Source: Alphaproteobacteria bacterium HGW-Alphaproteobacteria-18 (lineage in GTDB: Bacteria; Pseudomonadota; Alphaproteobacteria; Caulobacterales; Hyphomonadaceae). From it: DNA of 64,000 bases. The notes below the pieces were generated by a model that had not been told where the DNA came from, made no database searches, and saw only the letters and a list, made by a program, of their open reading frames with translations. The position numbers and the translations under genes are program-made. Numbering within the stretch: position 1 is the first letter of the stretch; each line of letters starts with the position of its first letter. This document shows positions 8,304 to 18,800 of the stretch, piece after piece. Location: positions 361,825 to 425,824 of the forward strand of contig PHEH01000001.1 in NCBI GenBank assembly GCA_002841155.1, in the 5' to 3' direction.

Positions 8304-11300
8304 TCAATCTTTTGAGGTGAAGGCAATCGAGATTGGGCTCGCCTCATAGATGCGAAGGCCGTCACACCAGAGGGAGCCCCGGCCGGTGACGATGCGGCGG
8401 CGGGCGTCGCCGGAGATCTCGGTGATCTCCATGACGGTGGTGACCTCTTTTTTCTCAGGCGTGACCTGGCCGCGATAGGACCATTTCACGGGCATATCTG
8501 CCGCGAGGGTTTCGATAGGGGCGCTTTCCGCCGCGAGGCCTTTGAGGAGGCTCGCGCGGGTCAGGAGCTGGACCATGGCATCAAGGCCGAGAGAGCCGGG
8601 CTGGACGGGATCGCCAAAGAAGTGAGCTTTGAAATACCAGGCATAGGGGTCGATGACCTGCCTTGCGCGGGCGAGACCAAGGCCGGCTTTGCCGCCGGCG
8701 GGGTCGAAGTAGTCCACGCGGTCGAGCATGCGGAGCTGGCCGGATGCGAGGCGTGGATCGCGGGGGGTGAGGTCTCGCGCGTCACCGGGGAGGGCGAGAT
8801 AAGACTTGTCCACCTGACCGGCTCCGAGGCCCGCCTGGCGGACAAGGGCCTGAGCCGGGAAGAAGCCGAAGCGGGTCGAGAGGTCGATGACCGGCTCGCC
8901 GGACTTCAGGCGTCCTTTCAGATCGAAGGCCACGATGGTCATCGGGCCGACCTTGGAGAAAGAGGAGAGGGTGGTGTCGACGCAGATCGTGCCGTCGCGC
9001 GGGCCCAGCGTGCGATAGACGCGGCCATCGCCTTCGAGATTGCGGAAACGGTCTCCGCCATCCAGGGCAAAGCCGCAATGGCTGGCGAGCCAGCCGCAGG
9101 GCTGGAGCGCGATTTCGGAGAGGACCGAGAAAGGCATTTGGCCATTCTTGTTATCTGCGAAATACCAGGCGTCGGGCGGGATGTCGTATTCGGCGGAGAT
9201 GGAGGCGCCAGCGCGGCGCACGCCGGGGCGATCGGTGGCAGCGATGACGCGCGACATCATGTGATAGGGCGGCTGGGGCAGGCGGGGAACTTTGCCCTCG
9301 GTATCAAAGCGGCGATACATTTCTCCGAAGGCGGAGGAAGGCGCGCCATTGGCGCAGTCAAGCAGGGCGGCATAGTCGCCCCGGCTCTCATTCTGAGGGC
9401 CGGTACGGATGGGGGACGGCGCGACGCGCGGCGCAGGCCATTGGCGGCGCAGCTGGATGCCGAAGCGGGGGCAGTAGAAGACCTTCCTGCCGTCACAGCG
9501 CGCCAGAAGCGCCGCGAAGACTTTCGGCGTTTCGCCGTCGATCACCTCGTCAATGAAGACTTCATAGGTGATGTCGTGATCGCCGTCCGGAATGACCTGG
9601 CCGCGGCAGATGAATTTGGCCGTTTCACCGGGGACAGGCTCAAAGACATAGCCGTCGCGTTCCTGCGTGAGGCCAAGGGCGGCGGCGTAGAATTCCAGCG
9701 CCTGAACGGCGGCCTCGGCCATCAGCGTGCCGGGCATGCAGGGGTCATTGTGGAAGTGCCCCTCATAGAACCAGGCATCCTTGGGTGTGTGGGCGCGGGC
9801 CTTCAGATAACCACGTTTCCAGGGCCCGCCGCCGGGATCGAACTCGGGAACCTCGTCGAAGAAGGCGAGCTTGCCGCCCGGCAGATGGGCGGGGAAGGAA
9901 TGGGCAGCGCACAGCTCAAAGCCTGCGCCGAAACAGGCGAAGGCGTCGCCCAGGCGGAAGGCGGCCACATCATCGGCGGTGAAGGCCGGTTTGCGGCTGG
10001 CGCGGGAAGTGTTGATGGGGGCGGGATCTGCCGTGGGCGGAGCGTCTCTGGCGGCGTCCCAGACGACGCCTTTGCCCGAGGCAAGCTCGGCATCGGTGAA
10101 GAAGCCGGCCTGTCCCTGGCGGACGGAGAAAGCGCGGCGCCCGGCGGCTTCGCAATCATACTGGAAGAAGAACATGCGCACGCCGCCGAAAGTGGCGTGC
10201 TGGGTGATCTCGATCTGGAATTTCAACGTGTCGCCCGCCTCAGGCAGGCCACCTTCATGGAAGGTGATTTCGCAGCCCAGAAGACGGTAGACCCGTTCAT
10301 TCCGGTTACGGAGGTCTGCGCCCATCCAGCCGATGAGGGTGAGGTCTGCCTGTCCGCATTCGATCAGCGGGCCGGGGCGGATGCGGCCTTTCTGCATCAT
10401 CCAGTGATCGGCCGTGAGGTCTGTCTCGGTCCAGATGACGCCTTTGCCATCGACGAGAGGGGCGGCGTCGATGCCGGTGACGCGGTCAACGAGAAGGAGG
10501 GGCGGGGCGGGGAGGCGGACGTTTCGGGCGTACTGGTCCTGCTCGGCAAACACCTCGCCGAAGAAGGCGGACATGGGGCCGCGCGAGGCGGCTTCGATGG
10601 CGGGACGGTCCCAGGCTTTGCCGGTGGGCGCTCGCTTCTGGAGAGGCTGGCGGCCGGAGACGACGCCGGAGGGCGGGGGCAGGGTGGGTTGTGCCGGTTC
10701 GGGGCTGCAGGGCTGGTGCGCTCCGGGCGGAGGCGGGAAGGGGACGGCGCCGGTCGGGGCAGGCGCGGGTGTGATGCGTGCGTAGATGGGCGGGGGTAGT
10801 GTGGGGGCGGCGGGCATGGTGGCGCCGCGCGGCGCAGCCGGCTTTGTGCGTGCGGGCAGTTTGGGCGTTTCGTATTTCGCGGGCCGGGTGATGGTGGCGG
10901 ATTTGGGCACGGCCCAGGGGTGGGCGCGGGCGTCATCGAGGCGGGCAGCAACGGTTTCTATACGGATGGGATGGCCTGCGGCAAAGAGCGTGGCGGAGAG
11001 GCGCGCGATCTGGGCGAGGTCTCCGCTTTCGATCTCGTCGGTGGCAATGGCGAGGTGGGGCTTATCCTTCAGGGTGAGGCGGATGGATTGGGTGAGGGAG
11101 TCGCGAGGGCCGAGTTCGACAAAGGTCCGTACACCGTCTTCCCAGGCCTGGCGGACGGTGGCGGGGAAATCGACGGTGGTGACGGCCTGCCGGGTGAGCA
11201 TGTCGGCGACTTTGGCCCTGGTGGGCTTGTAGGCGGCGTTGATGGCATTGGCGTAAAGGCGGGGGCCGTTTTCGACGCGGGAGACGGGGCGGGTGTGCAG

Positions 11301-14300
11301 CTGGCGCCATTTGTCGGCGAAGGGCGTCATGGCGCTGGCATGGACGATCAGGTGCTGGTGCATCAGCGCGCCGGCGCCTTTGCCGAGGGAGTCTGCGACC
11401 GCACGGCAGGCCTCTGCCGGGCCGCCGATCATCGCGTCCATATCGGAATAGATGATCGTGATTTCGACATTGGGATGGGCGGCCACGGCCTTGCGGACAT
11501 CCGCGATGGGCGCGCGCAGGCGCCAGTTTGACCAGTCTGTGGGGACGTTCGGGCCCCAGGCTTCCTTCGCGGTTTCGAAGTCTCCGCCGAGATGGCGCTC
11601 ATACATGGCGGCGCCGGAAATATCGTCCAGCAGGGCGCCCATGTCCTTCCAATAGCCGAAGGCGAAGAGGGCGTTGCTTTCGCCGAGCGAGAGGCCGAGG
11701 GCGGCGGTGGGCGACAGGCCGAGCATATCGTGCAGGAGGATGGCGTGGGCCTGTGTCAGCAGGCTGACGGCGCAGAGCTGCTCGAATTCCGTGAGGCTCG
11801 CTTTGGCCAGCAGGGGTGTCATGGCCTGCGCGGCGGGGATGTCACTGAGCCCGGCAGCGACTTCGGGGAAGGCGCTGAGGAGGCCGCGCCCCATGCGGGG
11901 GTAGGAGGCGGCCGAGCCGGTGAAGGCGAAGGCGAGTTCGCCGTCTGGATCGCCAGCGCCATAGAAGATGCCGTCACCTTCGGGGGGCGTATCGGCGGCG
12001 AGGGCGTCTGCGGCGGATTTGGACAGTAAGCGGAGGGCTTCCTCGTCTGTGGTGAGAAGCGCGATGCGGTGCTTGCCACTGCCGCCTTGTTTTCTAGCGT
12101 TCAGTTTTTTGGCGAGGGCGGGGCGGCTGGCGGCGGCGGCCCAGTAGAGATGAGGTGTGGGGCGGAGCATATCCGGCGACGGGCGGACCGGGGCGGGCGT
12201 GACTGTGACGGAGAGGCCGGGGGAGGTTGTCGTCGCAGGGGCGGCGGAGGTGAAAGCGGGGATGGCATCGGCGAGACAGGGCGCGGCGATCATTTCGTCT
12301 GGAGTGGGCGTGAGGCCGCGGGCAGCAAGGGCAAGGCGGACGGCGAGATCGAAGAGGGGGCCGGCGACGGGCGCGGTGCCGTAGGCAGATTGTATGAGGC
12401 GGGTGTCTGTCGGGGCGGCAGCGCTCCAATCCATGCGGCTGACCGTGCCGAGGATGGGATCACCTGCGGCCTGCGCATCCTTGCGGCGCTTGAGGACGAG
12501 GGCGGCGGCCATGTCGGCGGGTGGGGCGGCGGTATGGGTGGCGGCGGCGGTCTCGGTGGCAAAATCGGCGGCGGCGACGAGGGCGAGGTCGAGGTCGCCC
12601 AGGCGGAGGGCGTCGCAGGCCGCGTCGAGGGCGGCGAGGCCGGAGGCTTCTTCGGCGGCGATGGCAAAGCCCCGGCCCCGGAAGTCTTCCGAGACGGTGA
12701 GGCGGTTGGCGGTCATGTTTGCCATGGCGCCGAGGACGTCGGCAGCGACGAGGGGCGGGGCGATGGCGTTGAGGGTTTCTGGCGAAGAGATGCCTTCAGA
12801 GGCGATCCGTTCCCGGAGGAGCCAGCGGGTGCTGTCATTGGCGCAGCCTGTGCCGGTGAAGACGCCGCAGGTCTCAAGTGGCGGGCGGGAGACGCCTTCT
12901 AGGGCCATCGCGGCGGTCTCGAAGATGGCGAGTTGCTGGGGTTCGGCGCGCAGGAGATCGGCCGGAGGCGTGCGGGCGCGGACGGGGTCGGCGCTGACGG
13001 TCTGTGCGGCAGGCGCGCTCTGGAGCGGGGTATTCATCAGGCGGCGGAGGACGGCGCGTTCGCCGCGATCCGGGCCGGCAAGGAGGCCGACGCCGCAAAT
13101 GACGATGTCATCTGTGGAGACGTTTTTCAGTTTGGCGCCTGGGGCGTAGCGGGTGCCCGGTTCGTATTGTTCCAGGATGAGGTGGGAATTGTTGCCGCCG
13201 AAGCCGAAGTTGCTGATGGCCGCGCGGCGGGGGCTATCTCCCCGCGTCCAGGGTTCGGGGGTGGAGAGCGGGGTGAGGCCGTTGCCATGGAGCGTGGGGA
13301 GGAGGGTGCCGTCGAGAGGCATGGCGGGGAGGGTTTGCCGGCGCATGGCGGCGGTAAGCTTCAGGACGCTGGCGAGGCCGGCGACGGTGATCAGGTGGCC
13401 GGTATTGGCTTTCAGGGAGCCGATGGGGAGGCGGCGGGGGCCGAAGACACTGGCCGAAGAGGCGATCTCGACACTGTCGCCGACGGAGGTTCCGGTCGCG
13501 TGGCATTCGAGGAAGTTGATCGTGGCCGGATCAATACCGGCCTGAGCATAGGCGCGGCGCATGGCTTCTGTCTGGCCGGTGGCGTCGGGCGCGAGCAGGC
13601 CTTTGCGGCGGCCGTCATTGGAGAGGCCGATACCCCGGATGACCCCGTGGACGGTCTCGCCTGTCTTCACGTCGGCGAGGCGTTTGAGGATAATGGCGGC
13701 AGCGCCTTCGGAGGGCACGAGGCCGTCAGCGCCTTCGATAAAGGGGCGGGAGCGGCCGGTGGGGCTCAAGGCTTTAAGCGCGCTGAAGCCGATATGGAGG
13801 ATGAGATTGTCGGCTGCGTTGACGGCAGCAACGGCGGCGATGTCGATCTGGCCGGCGGCGAGTTTGCGGCAGGCGATTTCGAGGGCGTAGAGCGAGGAAG
13901 CGCAAGCGGCGTCGAGCGCGAGGATGGGGCCTGTGGCGCCGATGGCGTCTGCGATATGCTTTGCCGGGAAGCCGGAATTCAGGGTGTCTGAGAGGGGACG
14001 GCCTGTTTGGCCATCTCGCCAGATGTCGGCAGCGTAGGCGGCTTTGGCGCGGCTGGGATAGAGGAGGTTGGCGAGGATGACGGCGCGCCGCTCTGGGGCG
14101 ATGTGATCGGTGGCGGTGCCCGACCAGGCGTCGAGGACGGCTTTGAGCGGCCAGCGGCAGACGGGATCAAGGCGGGCGGAGGCATCGGTCTGCGCCTCGT
14201 CGATCAGGCCTGAAACCCAGGCGGGATTACCTGCGCCGCGATCAGCAAGGCCGAGGCGTGCCGGGGAGACGCGCTGGGTGACGACGCGCTTGTCTTCCAC

Positions 14301-14384
14301 GATGCGCCAGAGGGCATCGGGCGTATCGGCGCCGGGCAGGACGCAGCCTTCCCCAACGATGGCGATGGGTTCAAACCAGCTCAT
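8304..14384 (-). CDS. Pfa-type synthase KS-CLF-AT-DH-DH (PfaC with embedded PfaB-like AT)
   Basis: 2026-aa iterative synthase subunit, expected to be cytoplasmic. An active ketosynthase spans about 1-415 (Cys161 in DAACASSL, His295 in ECHATGT, His330 in KANTGH). A chain-length-factor KS spans about 425-740, with Glu579 where the catalytic Cys would be. A PfaB-like acyltransferase follows at about 815-1145 (Ser899 in GLSLGE, His1015), then a proline-rich linker (about 1155-1260). Two FabA-type double-hotdog dehydratase regions follow, with His1543 in HFHNDPCMPG and His1921 in HFFGDPVQPG. The order resembles myxobacterial Pfa3 but without a C-terminal acyltransferase. Its ATG overlaps the KR stop by 4 bp, indicating coupled translation. 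Confidence 0.93.
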   Translation of the reverse strand: MSWFEPIAIVGEGCVLPGADTPDALWRIVEDKRVVTQRVSPARLGLADRGAGNPAWVSGLIDEAQTDASARLDPVCRWPLKAVLDAWSGTATDHIAPERRAVILANLLYPSRAKAAYAADIWRDGQTGRPLSDTLNSGFPAKHIADAIGATGPILALDAACASSLYALEIACRKLAAGQIDIAAVAAVNAADNLILHIGFSALKALSPTGRSRPFIEGADGLVPSEGAAAIILKRLADVKTGETVHGVIRGIGLSNDGRRKGLLAPDATGQTEAMRRAYAQAGIDPATINFLECHATGTSVGDSVEIASSASVFGPRRLPIGSLKANTGHLITVAGLASVLKLTAAMRRQTLPAMPLDGTLLPTLHGNGLTPLSTPEPWTRGDSPRRAAISNFGFGGNNSHLILEQYEPGTRYAPGAKLKNVSTDDIVICGVGLLAGPDRGERAVLRRLMNTPLQSAPAAQTVSADPVRARTPPADLLRAEPQQLAIFETAAMALEGVSRPPLETCGVFTGTGCANDSTRWLLRERIASEGISSPETLNAIAPPLVAADVLGAMANMTANRLTVSEDFRGRGFAIAAEEASGLAALDAACDALRLGDLDLALVAAADFATETAAATHTAAPPADMAAALVLKRRKDAQAAGDPILGTVSRMDWSAAAPTDTRLIQSAYGTAPVAGPLFDLAVRLALAARGLTPTPDEMIAAPCLADAIPAFTSAAPATTTSPGLSVTVTPAPVRPSPDMLRPTPHLYWAAAASRPALAKKLNARKQGGSGKHRIALLTTDEEALRLLSKSAADALAADTPPEGDGIFYGAGDPDGELAFAFTGSAASYPRMGRGLLSAFPEVAAGLSDIPAAQAMTPLLAKASLTEFEQLCAVSLLTQAHAILLHDMLGLSPTAALGLSLGESNALFAFGYWKDMGALLDDISGAAMYERHLGGDFETAKEAWGPNVPTDWSNWRLRAPIADVRKAVAAHPNVEITIIYSDMDAMIGGPAEACRAVADSLGKGAGALMHQHLIVHASAMTPFADKWRQLHTRPVSRVENGPRLYANAINAAYKPTRAKVADMLTRQAVTTVDFPATVRQAWEDGVRTFVELGPRDSLTQSIRLTLKDKPHLAIATDEIESGDLAQIARLSATLFAAGHPIRIETVAARLDDARAHPWAVPKSATITRPAKYETPKLPARTKPAAPRGATMPAAPTLPPPIYARITPAPAPTGAVPFPPPPGAHQPCSPEPAQPTLPPPSGVVSGRQPLQKRAPTGKAWDRPAIEAASRGPMSAFFGEVFAEQDQYARNVRLPAPPLLLVDRVTGIDAAPLVDGKGVIWTETDLTADHWMMQKGRIRPGPLIECGQADLTLIGWMGADLRNRNERVYRLLGCEITFHEGGLPEAGDTLKFQIEITQHATFGGVRMFFFQYDCEAAGRRAFSVRQGQAGFFTDAELASGKGVVWDAARDAPPTADPAPINTSRASRKPAFTADDVAAFRLGDAFACFGAGFELCAAHSFPAHLPGGKLAFFDEVPEFDPGGGPWKRGYLKARAHTPKDAWFYEGHFHNDPCMPGTLMAEAAVQALEFYAAALGLTQERDGYVFEPVPGETAKFICRGQVIPDGDHDITYEVFIDEVIDGETPKVFAALLARCDGRKVFYCPRFGIQLRRQWPAPRVAPSPIRTGPQNESRGDYAALLDCANGAPSSAFGEMYRRFDTEGKVPRLPQPPYHMMSRVIAATDRPGVRRAGASISAEYDIPPDAWYFADNKNGQMPFSVLSEIALQPCGWLASHCGFALDGGDRFRNLEGDGRVYRTLGPRDGTICVDTTLSSFSKVGPMTIVAFDLKGRLKSGEPVIDLSTRFGFFPAQALVRQAGLGAGQVDKSYLALPGDARDLTPRDPRLASGQLRMLDRVDYFDPAGGKAGLGLARARQVIDPYAWYFKAHFFGDPVQPGSLGLDAMVQLLTRASLLKGLAAESAPIETLAADMPVKWSYRGQVTPEKKEVTTVMEITEISGDARRRIVTGRGSLWCDGLRIYEASPISIAFTSKD

Positions 14385-15724
14385 GTGCCGCTCCAGACAG
14401 TGCCGACAATCAGTTCGACGTCGGAGGGATCACCGGCGAGGAGTTCGTGCGCGAAGATGCGGGCGCCTTCGCCGAGCGGGATGAGGGGCACGCCCTGTTC
14501 CTTGAAGTGGCTGGCGAGGGTTGCGTCGACCATGCCGCCTTCCCAGGGGCCCCAGTCGAAGACCTTGACCTGAGCGGCCGGAAGCTCTGCGCGCAGGGCC
14601 CGGCCGGCATTGGCGAGGATGGCGTTTGCCATGGCATAGTCTGACTGTCCCCGATTGCCGAAGAAGGCGGACGCCGAGGAGAAGAGGCCGACATGGCGGA
14701 GCGCGGCGCGATCTATGCGGGAGAGGATGTGGAAGAGACCTTCAGCTTTTGTGGCGAAGACGCGGCGGAGTTCGGCTTCGGTTTTTTCTTCGACCAGCCG
14801 GTCAGCGATGACGCCTGCGCCGTGGACGAGGCCGGTGACGGGGCCAAAATGTTGCCGGATATGGGCGAGGGCAGCGGTGACCGAGCCGGCGTCTGAAGTG
14901 TCCATGAGCACGTAGTGCGCTTCCGCGCCGGTCGCCGTGATCTCGGCCAGGGTGGCGCGGATTTCGAGCCCGGCGAGGGCCGCGCGGGCGGATTTGTCGA
15001 TGGTGGCGGGGGCGGGTTTCTCGCCGCGCTTGACGGCGGCGGCTGCCATCAGGCCCCGGAGGGTTTTGAGATCGGCGGTTTCCGGGATGCCTTCGGGCCA
15101 GGGCGTTTGGGCCGATCGCCCGGCGAGGATGAATGTGCCGCCGGATTGACGGGCAAGTTCTATGGCGCAGGTGGCTGTTACGCCGCGCGCGCCGCCTGTG
15201 ACGAGCCAGAGGCCGCCGGTTGCCGGCGTGAGCGAGCGGGGGGATACCATCTGGCCGAGGACGACCCGGCGCGCGGTGGCGTCCGGGGATAACCAGAGGT
15301 CTTCCTGCGCACGGCCGATCCAGTTTACGATTACATCGCCTTGGACGCGGCCTACCAGTGTCCAGCAGGCGGCGGAAACGTCGGGCCATTCGCGGCGCAG
15401 GGTGCGTGTGAAGCCTTCCAGGCCGGTATCGGCCGCAAGTTGCTGGAGGAAGATGAGGGTTGCGCCGCTCTTGCGGGCTTTGCTGGATGCCGTGAGGGCG
15501 GCCCAGTGGCGGGCGGTCATTGGGGCGTCCGAGAGGCCTTCGGTGAAGAAGACCGTGGCCGCTGTTCCGCTGGGGGTTGTCGCGCGCGTTGCCGGGATGC
15601 CCGCCGCGTTGAGCGCCGCGAGAAGGGCTGCGGCGGCGGCCGGCTCGGCATCGGTGACTTCGACGGCGCCTGCAATCTGCCGCGCCGTGGCCGGGATAAC
15701 GGTCTCCCAGCGCGCGGCGCGCAC
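14381..15724 (-). CDS. Pfa ketoreductase (KR) frame, probably fused to PfaA by -1 frameshift
   Basis: 447 residues counted from a GTG at 15724. They comprise a structural KR subdomain (about 1-160) and a catalytic KR (about 170-447) with the NADPH motif LVTGGARGV and catalytic Ser350, Tyr363 and Asn367 (SDYAMAN). In Pfa systems the KR normally follows the ACPs in the same polypeptide. This frame is open upstream past the PfaA stop to at least 15811, encoding a Pro/Ala linker, and is the -1 frame relative to PfaA. The GTG has only a weak GGA 6 bp upstream. Either the KR is made by frameshifting or it is a separately initiated protein. The PS-DH region that often follows KR is absent. Confidence 0.85.
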   Translation of the reverse strand: MRAARWETVIPATARQIAGAVEVTDAEPAAAAALLAALNAAGIPATRATTPSGTAATVFFTEGLSDAPMTARHWAALTASSKARKSGATLIFLQQLAADTGLEGFTRTLRREWPDVSAACWTLVGRVQGDVIVNWIGRAQEDLWLSPDATARRVVLGQMVSPRSLTPATGGLWLVTGGARGVTATCAIELARQSGGTFILAGRSAQTPWPEGIPETADLKTLRGLMAAAAVKRGEKPAPATIDKSARAALAGLEIRATLAEITATGAEAHYVLMDTSDAGSVTAALAHIRQHFGPVTGLVHGAGVIADRLVEEKTEAELRRVFATKAEGLFHILSRIDRAALRHVGLFSSASAFFGNRGQSDYAMANAILANAGRALRAELPAAQVKVFDWGPWEGGMVDATLASHFKEQGVPLIPLGEGARIFAHELLAGDPSDVELIVGTVWSGT

Positions 15725-15763
15725 GTCGCATCCGTAGGCCGCTAGCGTGTGTTCAGCCGGAAC

Positions 15764-15811
15764 GGGACGGGGGGCGGCGGGGGCCCGCCCACCATCCCTC
15801 AGGCAAAAAAA
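15764..15811 (-). promoter_or_regulatory. Candidate programmed -1 ribosomal frameshift signal
   Basis: Read on the minus strand: the heptamer T_TTT_TTT (15811-15805) lies in register with PfaA codons GAT TTT TTT. A 6-nt spacer GCCTGA (15804-15799) contains the PfaA stop. Then comes a 35-nt stem-loop (15798-15764): GGGATGGTGGGCGG, a 7-nt loop, CCGCCCCCCGTCCC. This gives 12 Watson-Crick pairs, one G-U and one mismatch. Slipping back one base gives TTT TTT TGC CTG and enters the KR frame. A GGAAG about 8 nt before the heptamer could act as an upstream Shine-Dalgarno stimulator. The 7-T homopolymer is also an error-prone site. Confidence 0.6.
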
Positions 15812-18800
15812 TCGGCGATCTTCCGGATGGTGCGCAGCTCCGCGATTTGCTCAGGCTCGACTTCCGGCAGGGAGGGATAGCGATCCCGCAGGGCGGAGAG
15901 GATTTCGACCTGTTTGATGGAATCGACGCCGAGCTCGCCTTCGAGGTCCATGTCGTCTTCGAGCATATCGGTGGGGTAGCCCGTTTTCTCGGCGATCAGG
16001 GCACGGACGATATCGGAGGAGACGCCTCTTGCCGAGTTGGGGGCGGAGGCTGCAGCCGGAGGCTGCATGGCCGGTGCGGGCGCGCTCGAAGCGGTTTCGG
16101 CGGCGGGCACGTTGCCGAGCATGGCGGCGATGGCGGCGATAGTGCGCAGTTCGACCAGTTTCTCCGGGTCAATTTCGGGGAGTTCGGGAACGCGGTCGCG
16201 CAGGGTGGAGAGAATTTCGACCTGTTTGATGGAATCGACGCCGAGTTCGCCTTCAAGATCCATGTCGATTTCGAGCATGTCTTCAGGATAGCCGGTCTTC
16301 TCCGAGATGATCGCGCGGACGAGGGCGATGGGATCGGGTCCGGCTGCTTGTGTGGCAGGAACCACGGCATCAGGCGCGGCATGGCCGTTTGTGTAGGGCT
16401 TGGGAGCCGGAGGCGCCGGGGCGATGTTGACCTCGGCGCGGGTGGCGGGGACGGGCGTGGGCGCCGCCTGCGGGGCGGGCTGAGGTGCAGGCGCTGGTGC
16501 GGGTGCGACAGCCGCTGCGGGGCGCGGCGGCGGGGGCAGCAGGGCCGGGGGCGGGGCCGTGATCTGTGGCGGCGGAAGCTGGGCGCCGCCGAGGAGGGAC
16601 GCGGCTGCATTAAGGTAGGCGGTGTGGACCGAGGCCGTTACCTGCAGGTAATCCTGATGGCGCTGGGAGACCTCATGCCAGATGCGCTCGATGGCGCCGG
16701 AAGGCGCCGCATAGACGGGTTGTTCCGTAGGCTGAGCGGGCGAAGGATCATTCGTGCGGGGCAGATCAGGCATGGGCGTCGAGATCCTTTCTGGAGAAAC
16801 GGCGGCAATAGGCTGGGAGGAGGAGGAGGAAGGGGTTTGAGGCGCAGGCGGGGGCGCCATCTGCGCGCGGGGCGGGTTGGGCGGCGCGCGTCCTGCGGCG
16901 CCGTCTTTGGGCGGGTAGGGACGGTCGTGATTGGCGCCCGTCAGCATCACGGCATGGCGCGAGGGCGCGGGCTTTGGAACCGGCGGCGGCGTTTCGGCAA
17001 GCAAGGCGGTGAAGTCCAGCGTGATGCCCGCGACGCTGAGCGTGCCGAGCGCGGCGAGGAACTGGGCGAGGCCGTTTGCGCGCTTGTTGTCGAGCGAGAC
17101 GGCGAGATAGTCGCGGCTGCCGAGCGTATCGGCAACGAGGCCGCTGACGACATTGCCGGGGCCGATCTCGAGGAAGATACGCGCGCCGGCGGCATACATC
17201 GCCTCGACTTCCTCGCGAAAACGGACCGGCGTGGCGACCTGGATGGCGATCTCGCCCGCCATGTCCGCCGCCTTGGCCTTGTAGGGGGCGGCTGTCGCGT
17301 TGGCATAAACCGGGAGACGGGGTTTTCTGATCTTCAGGCCAGCCAGAACATCCCGGAACGGATCAACGGCAGGGCTGACGACGCTGGAATGGAAAGCGGT
17401 GGCGACGGGCAAGCGGCGGGCTTTGACGCCGCGCTGGGCGATGAGGTCTTCGGCCTTCTGAATGACGCTGACCGGGCCGGAGAGGACAACCTGGCTGGGG
17501 CCGTTATCATTCGCGATGACGAGGCCGCCGCCGATCTGTTCGACGAGCGGTCGGATGGCGTCTGCGTCACACTGGACGGCGAGCATGGCGCCTTCATTGG
17601 AGGCGGCGGCGTCGGCCATCGCGCGGCCACGAGCAGCGGCGATGGTGAGCGCGGTTTCGGTGTCGAAGGCGCCGCCATGGTGAAGGGCCATGATCTCGCC
17701 GAAGGAATGGCCGCCGGCCATGTCTGCCTCTAGGCCAAGGGCTTCGATGAGAGCTAGATGGGAGAGGGCGACGGCGGCGATGGCGGGCTGGGCGTGCTCC
17801 ATCGCGGTAAGGCGCTTGGTCTGGTTGCCGAACTCGACCTGATCGAAAGCAGCGGGCGGGAAGGCGAGGCGGTGGAGCTTGAGGGCGCCGGTGACGGGGT
17901 GGCTGGCGGCCGTGTCCCAGACGGCGCGAGCGGCCGGGAAGGCCATTGCGAGGTCTGCGCCCATGCCGGTGTATTGGCTGCCCTGGCCGGAGAAGAGGAA
18001 GGCGATCTTGCCGGGAGTGGCGGGATGGAGGGAGAGGCTGCAGCCTTGCGGGACGGGGGCGACGCCGGCGGACCCATCGGTGATCTGGGCGGCAAGGCGC
18101 TGGGCTTTTGCGGCGAGATCTTCGGGGCTGGTGGCGGTGATGGCGGCGCGGACGGGGGCGTTCGCGGCGAAGCGCTTCAGGGTGACTTCGGAGGCGGCGG
18201 CGAAGGCGTCTTCGGAGAGCGCTGTCTGTGTGGCGTCGCCAAGCTGCTGGGCGAGGGCGGCGGCGTCGCTGGCGCTGTAGAGGAAGAGTTCGGCGGGGAA
18301 GACGCGGGGCGGCTTGGCGGCGCCGGGGCCGGTGTATTCTTCAAGCGTGACGTGGAAATTGCTGCCGCCGAAGCCGAAGGAGCTGACCGAAGCGCGGCGG
18401 GGGCGGGTGTCGGCGCTGATCCAAGGGCGGGCCTCGGTGTTGACGTAGAAGCAGGCGCTGTCGCGGATGGCGTCGGCGGGTTCCTCGATCTTGATCGTGG
18501 GCGGAAGGATTTTGCGGCGGAGGGATTCGACTGCCTTGAGCAGGCTCGCCGAGCCGGCAGCGGCCTTGGTGTGGCCGATCTGGGATTTGACCGAGCCAAC
18601 GGCGCACCAGGGGCCGTCTTCCGTTGCCTTATCGCCAAAGACGAGGTGCAGACCTTCGATTTCGGCGCGGTCGCCCGCCTTGGTGCCGGTGCCGTGGGCT
18701 TCGAGGTAGTCGACCGCTTCGGGGCCATAGCCGGCCTGGTCATAGGCGCGGCGCAGGGCACGGGCCTGGCCGGAGGGGAGGGGCGTGTAGATGGCGGTGC

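Noticed and set aside
8622-10799. 725-residue open frame on the plus strand opposite the KS-CLF-AT-DH-DH gene
   Set aside because: Antisense to a gene with clear domains; low-complexity Gly/Ala/Glu-rich translation typical of the stop-poor opposite strand of GC-rich DNA.
14802-15731. 309-residue ATG-started frame overlapping the KR gene
   Set aside because: Arg/His/Pro-rich translation in another frame of the KR; the KR frame has intact catalytic motifs.
15764-15811. Intrinsic terminator after pfaA
   Set aside because: On the transcribed strand the T-run comes before the hairpin, not after it, and the opposite strand lacks a T-run after the stem.
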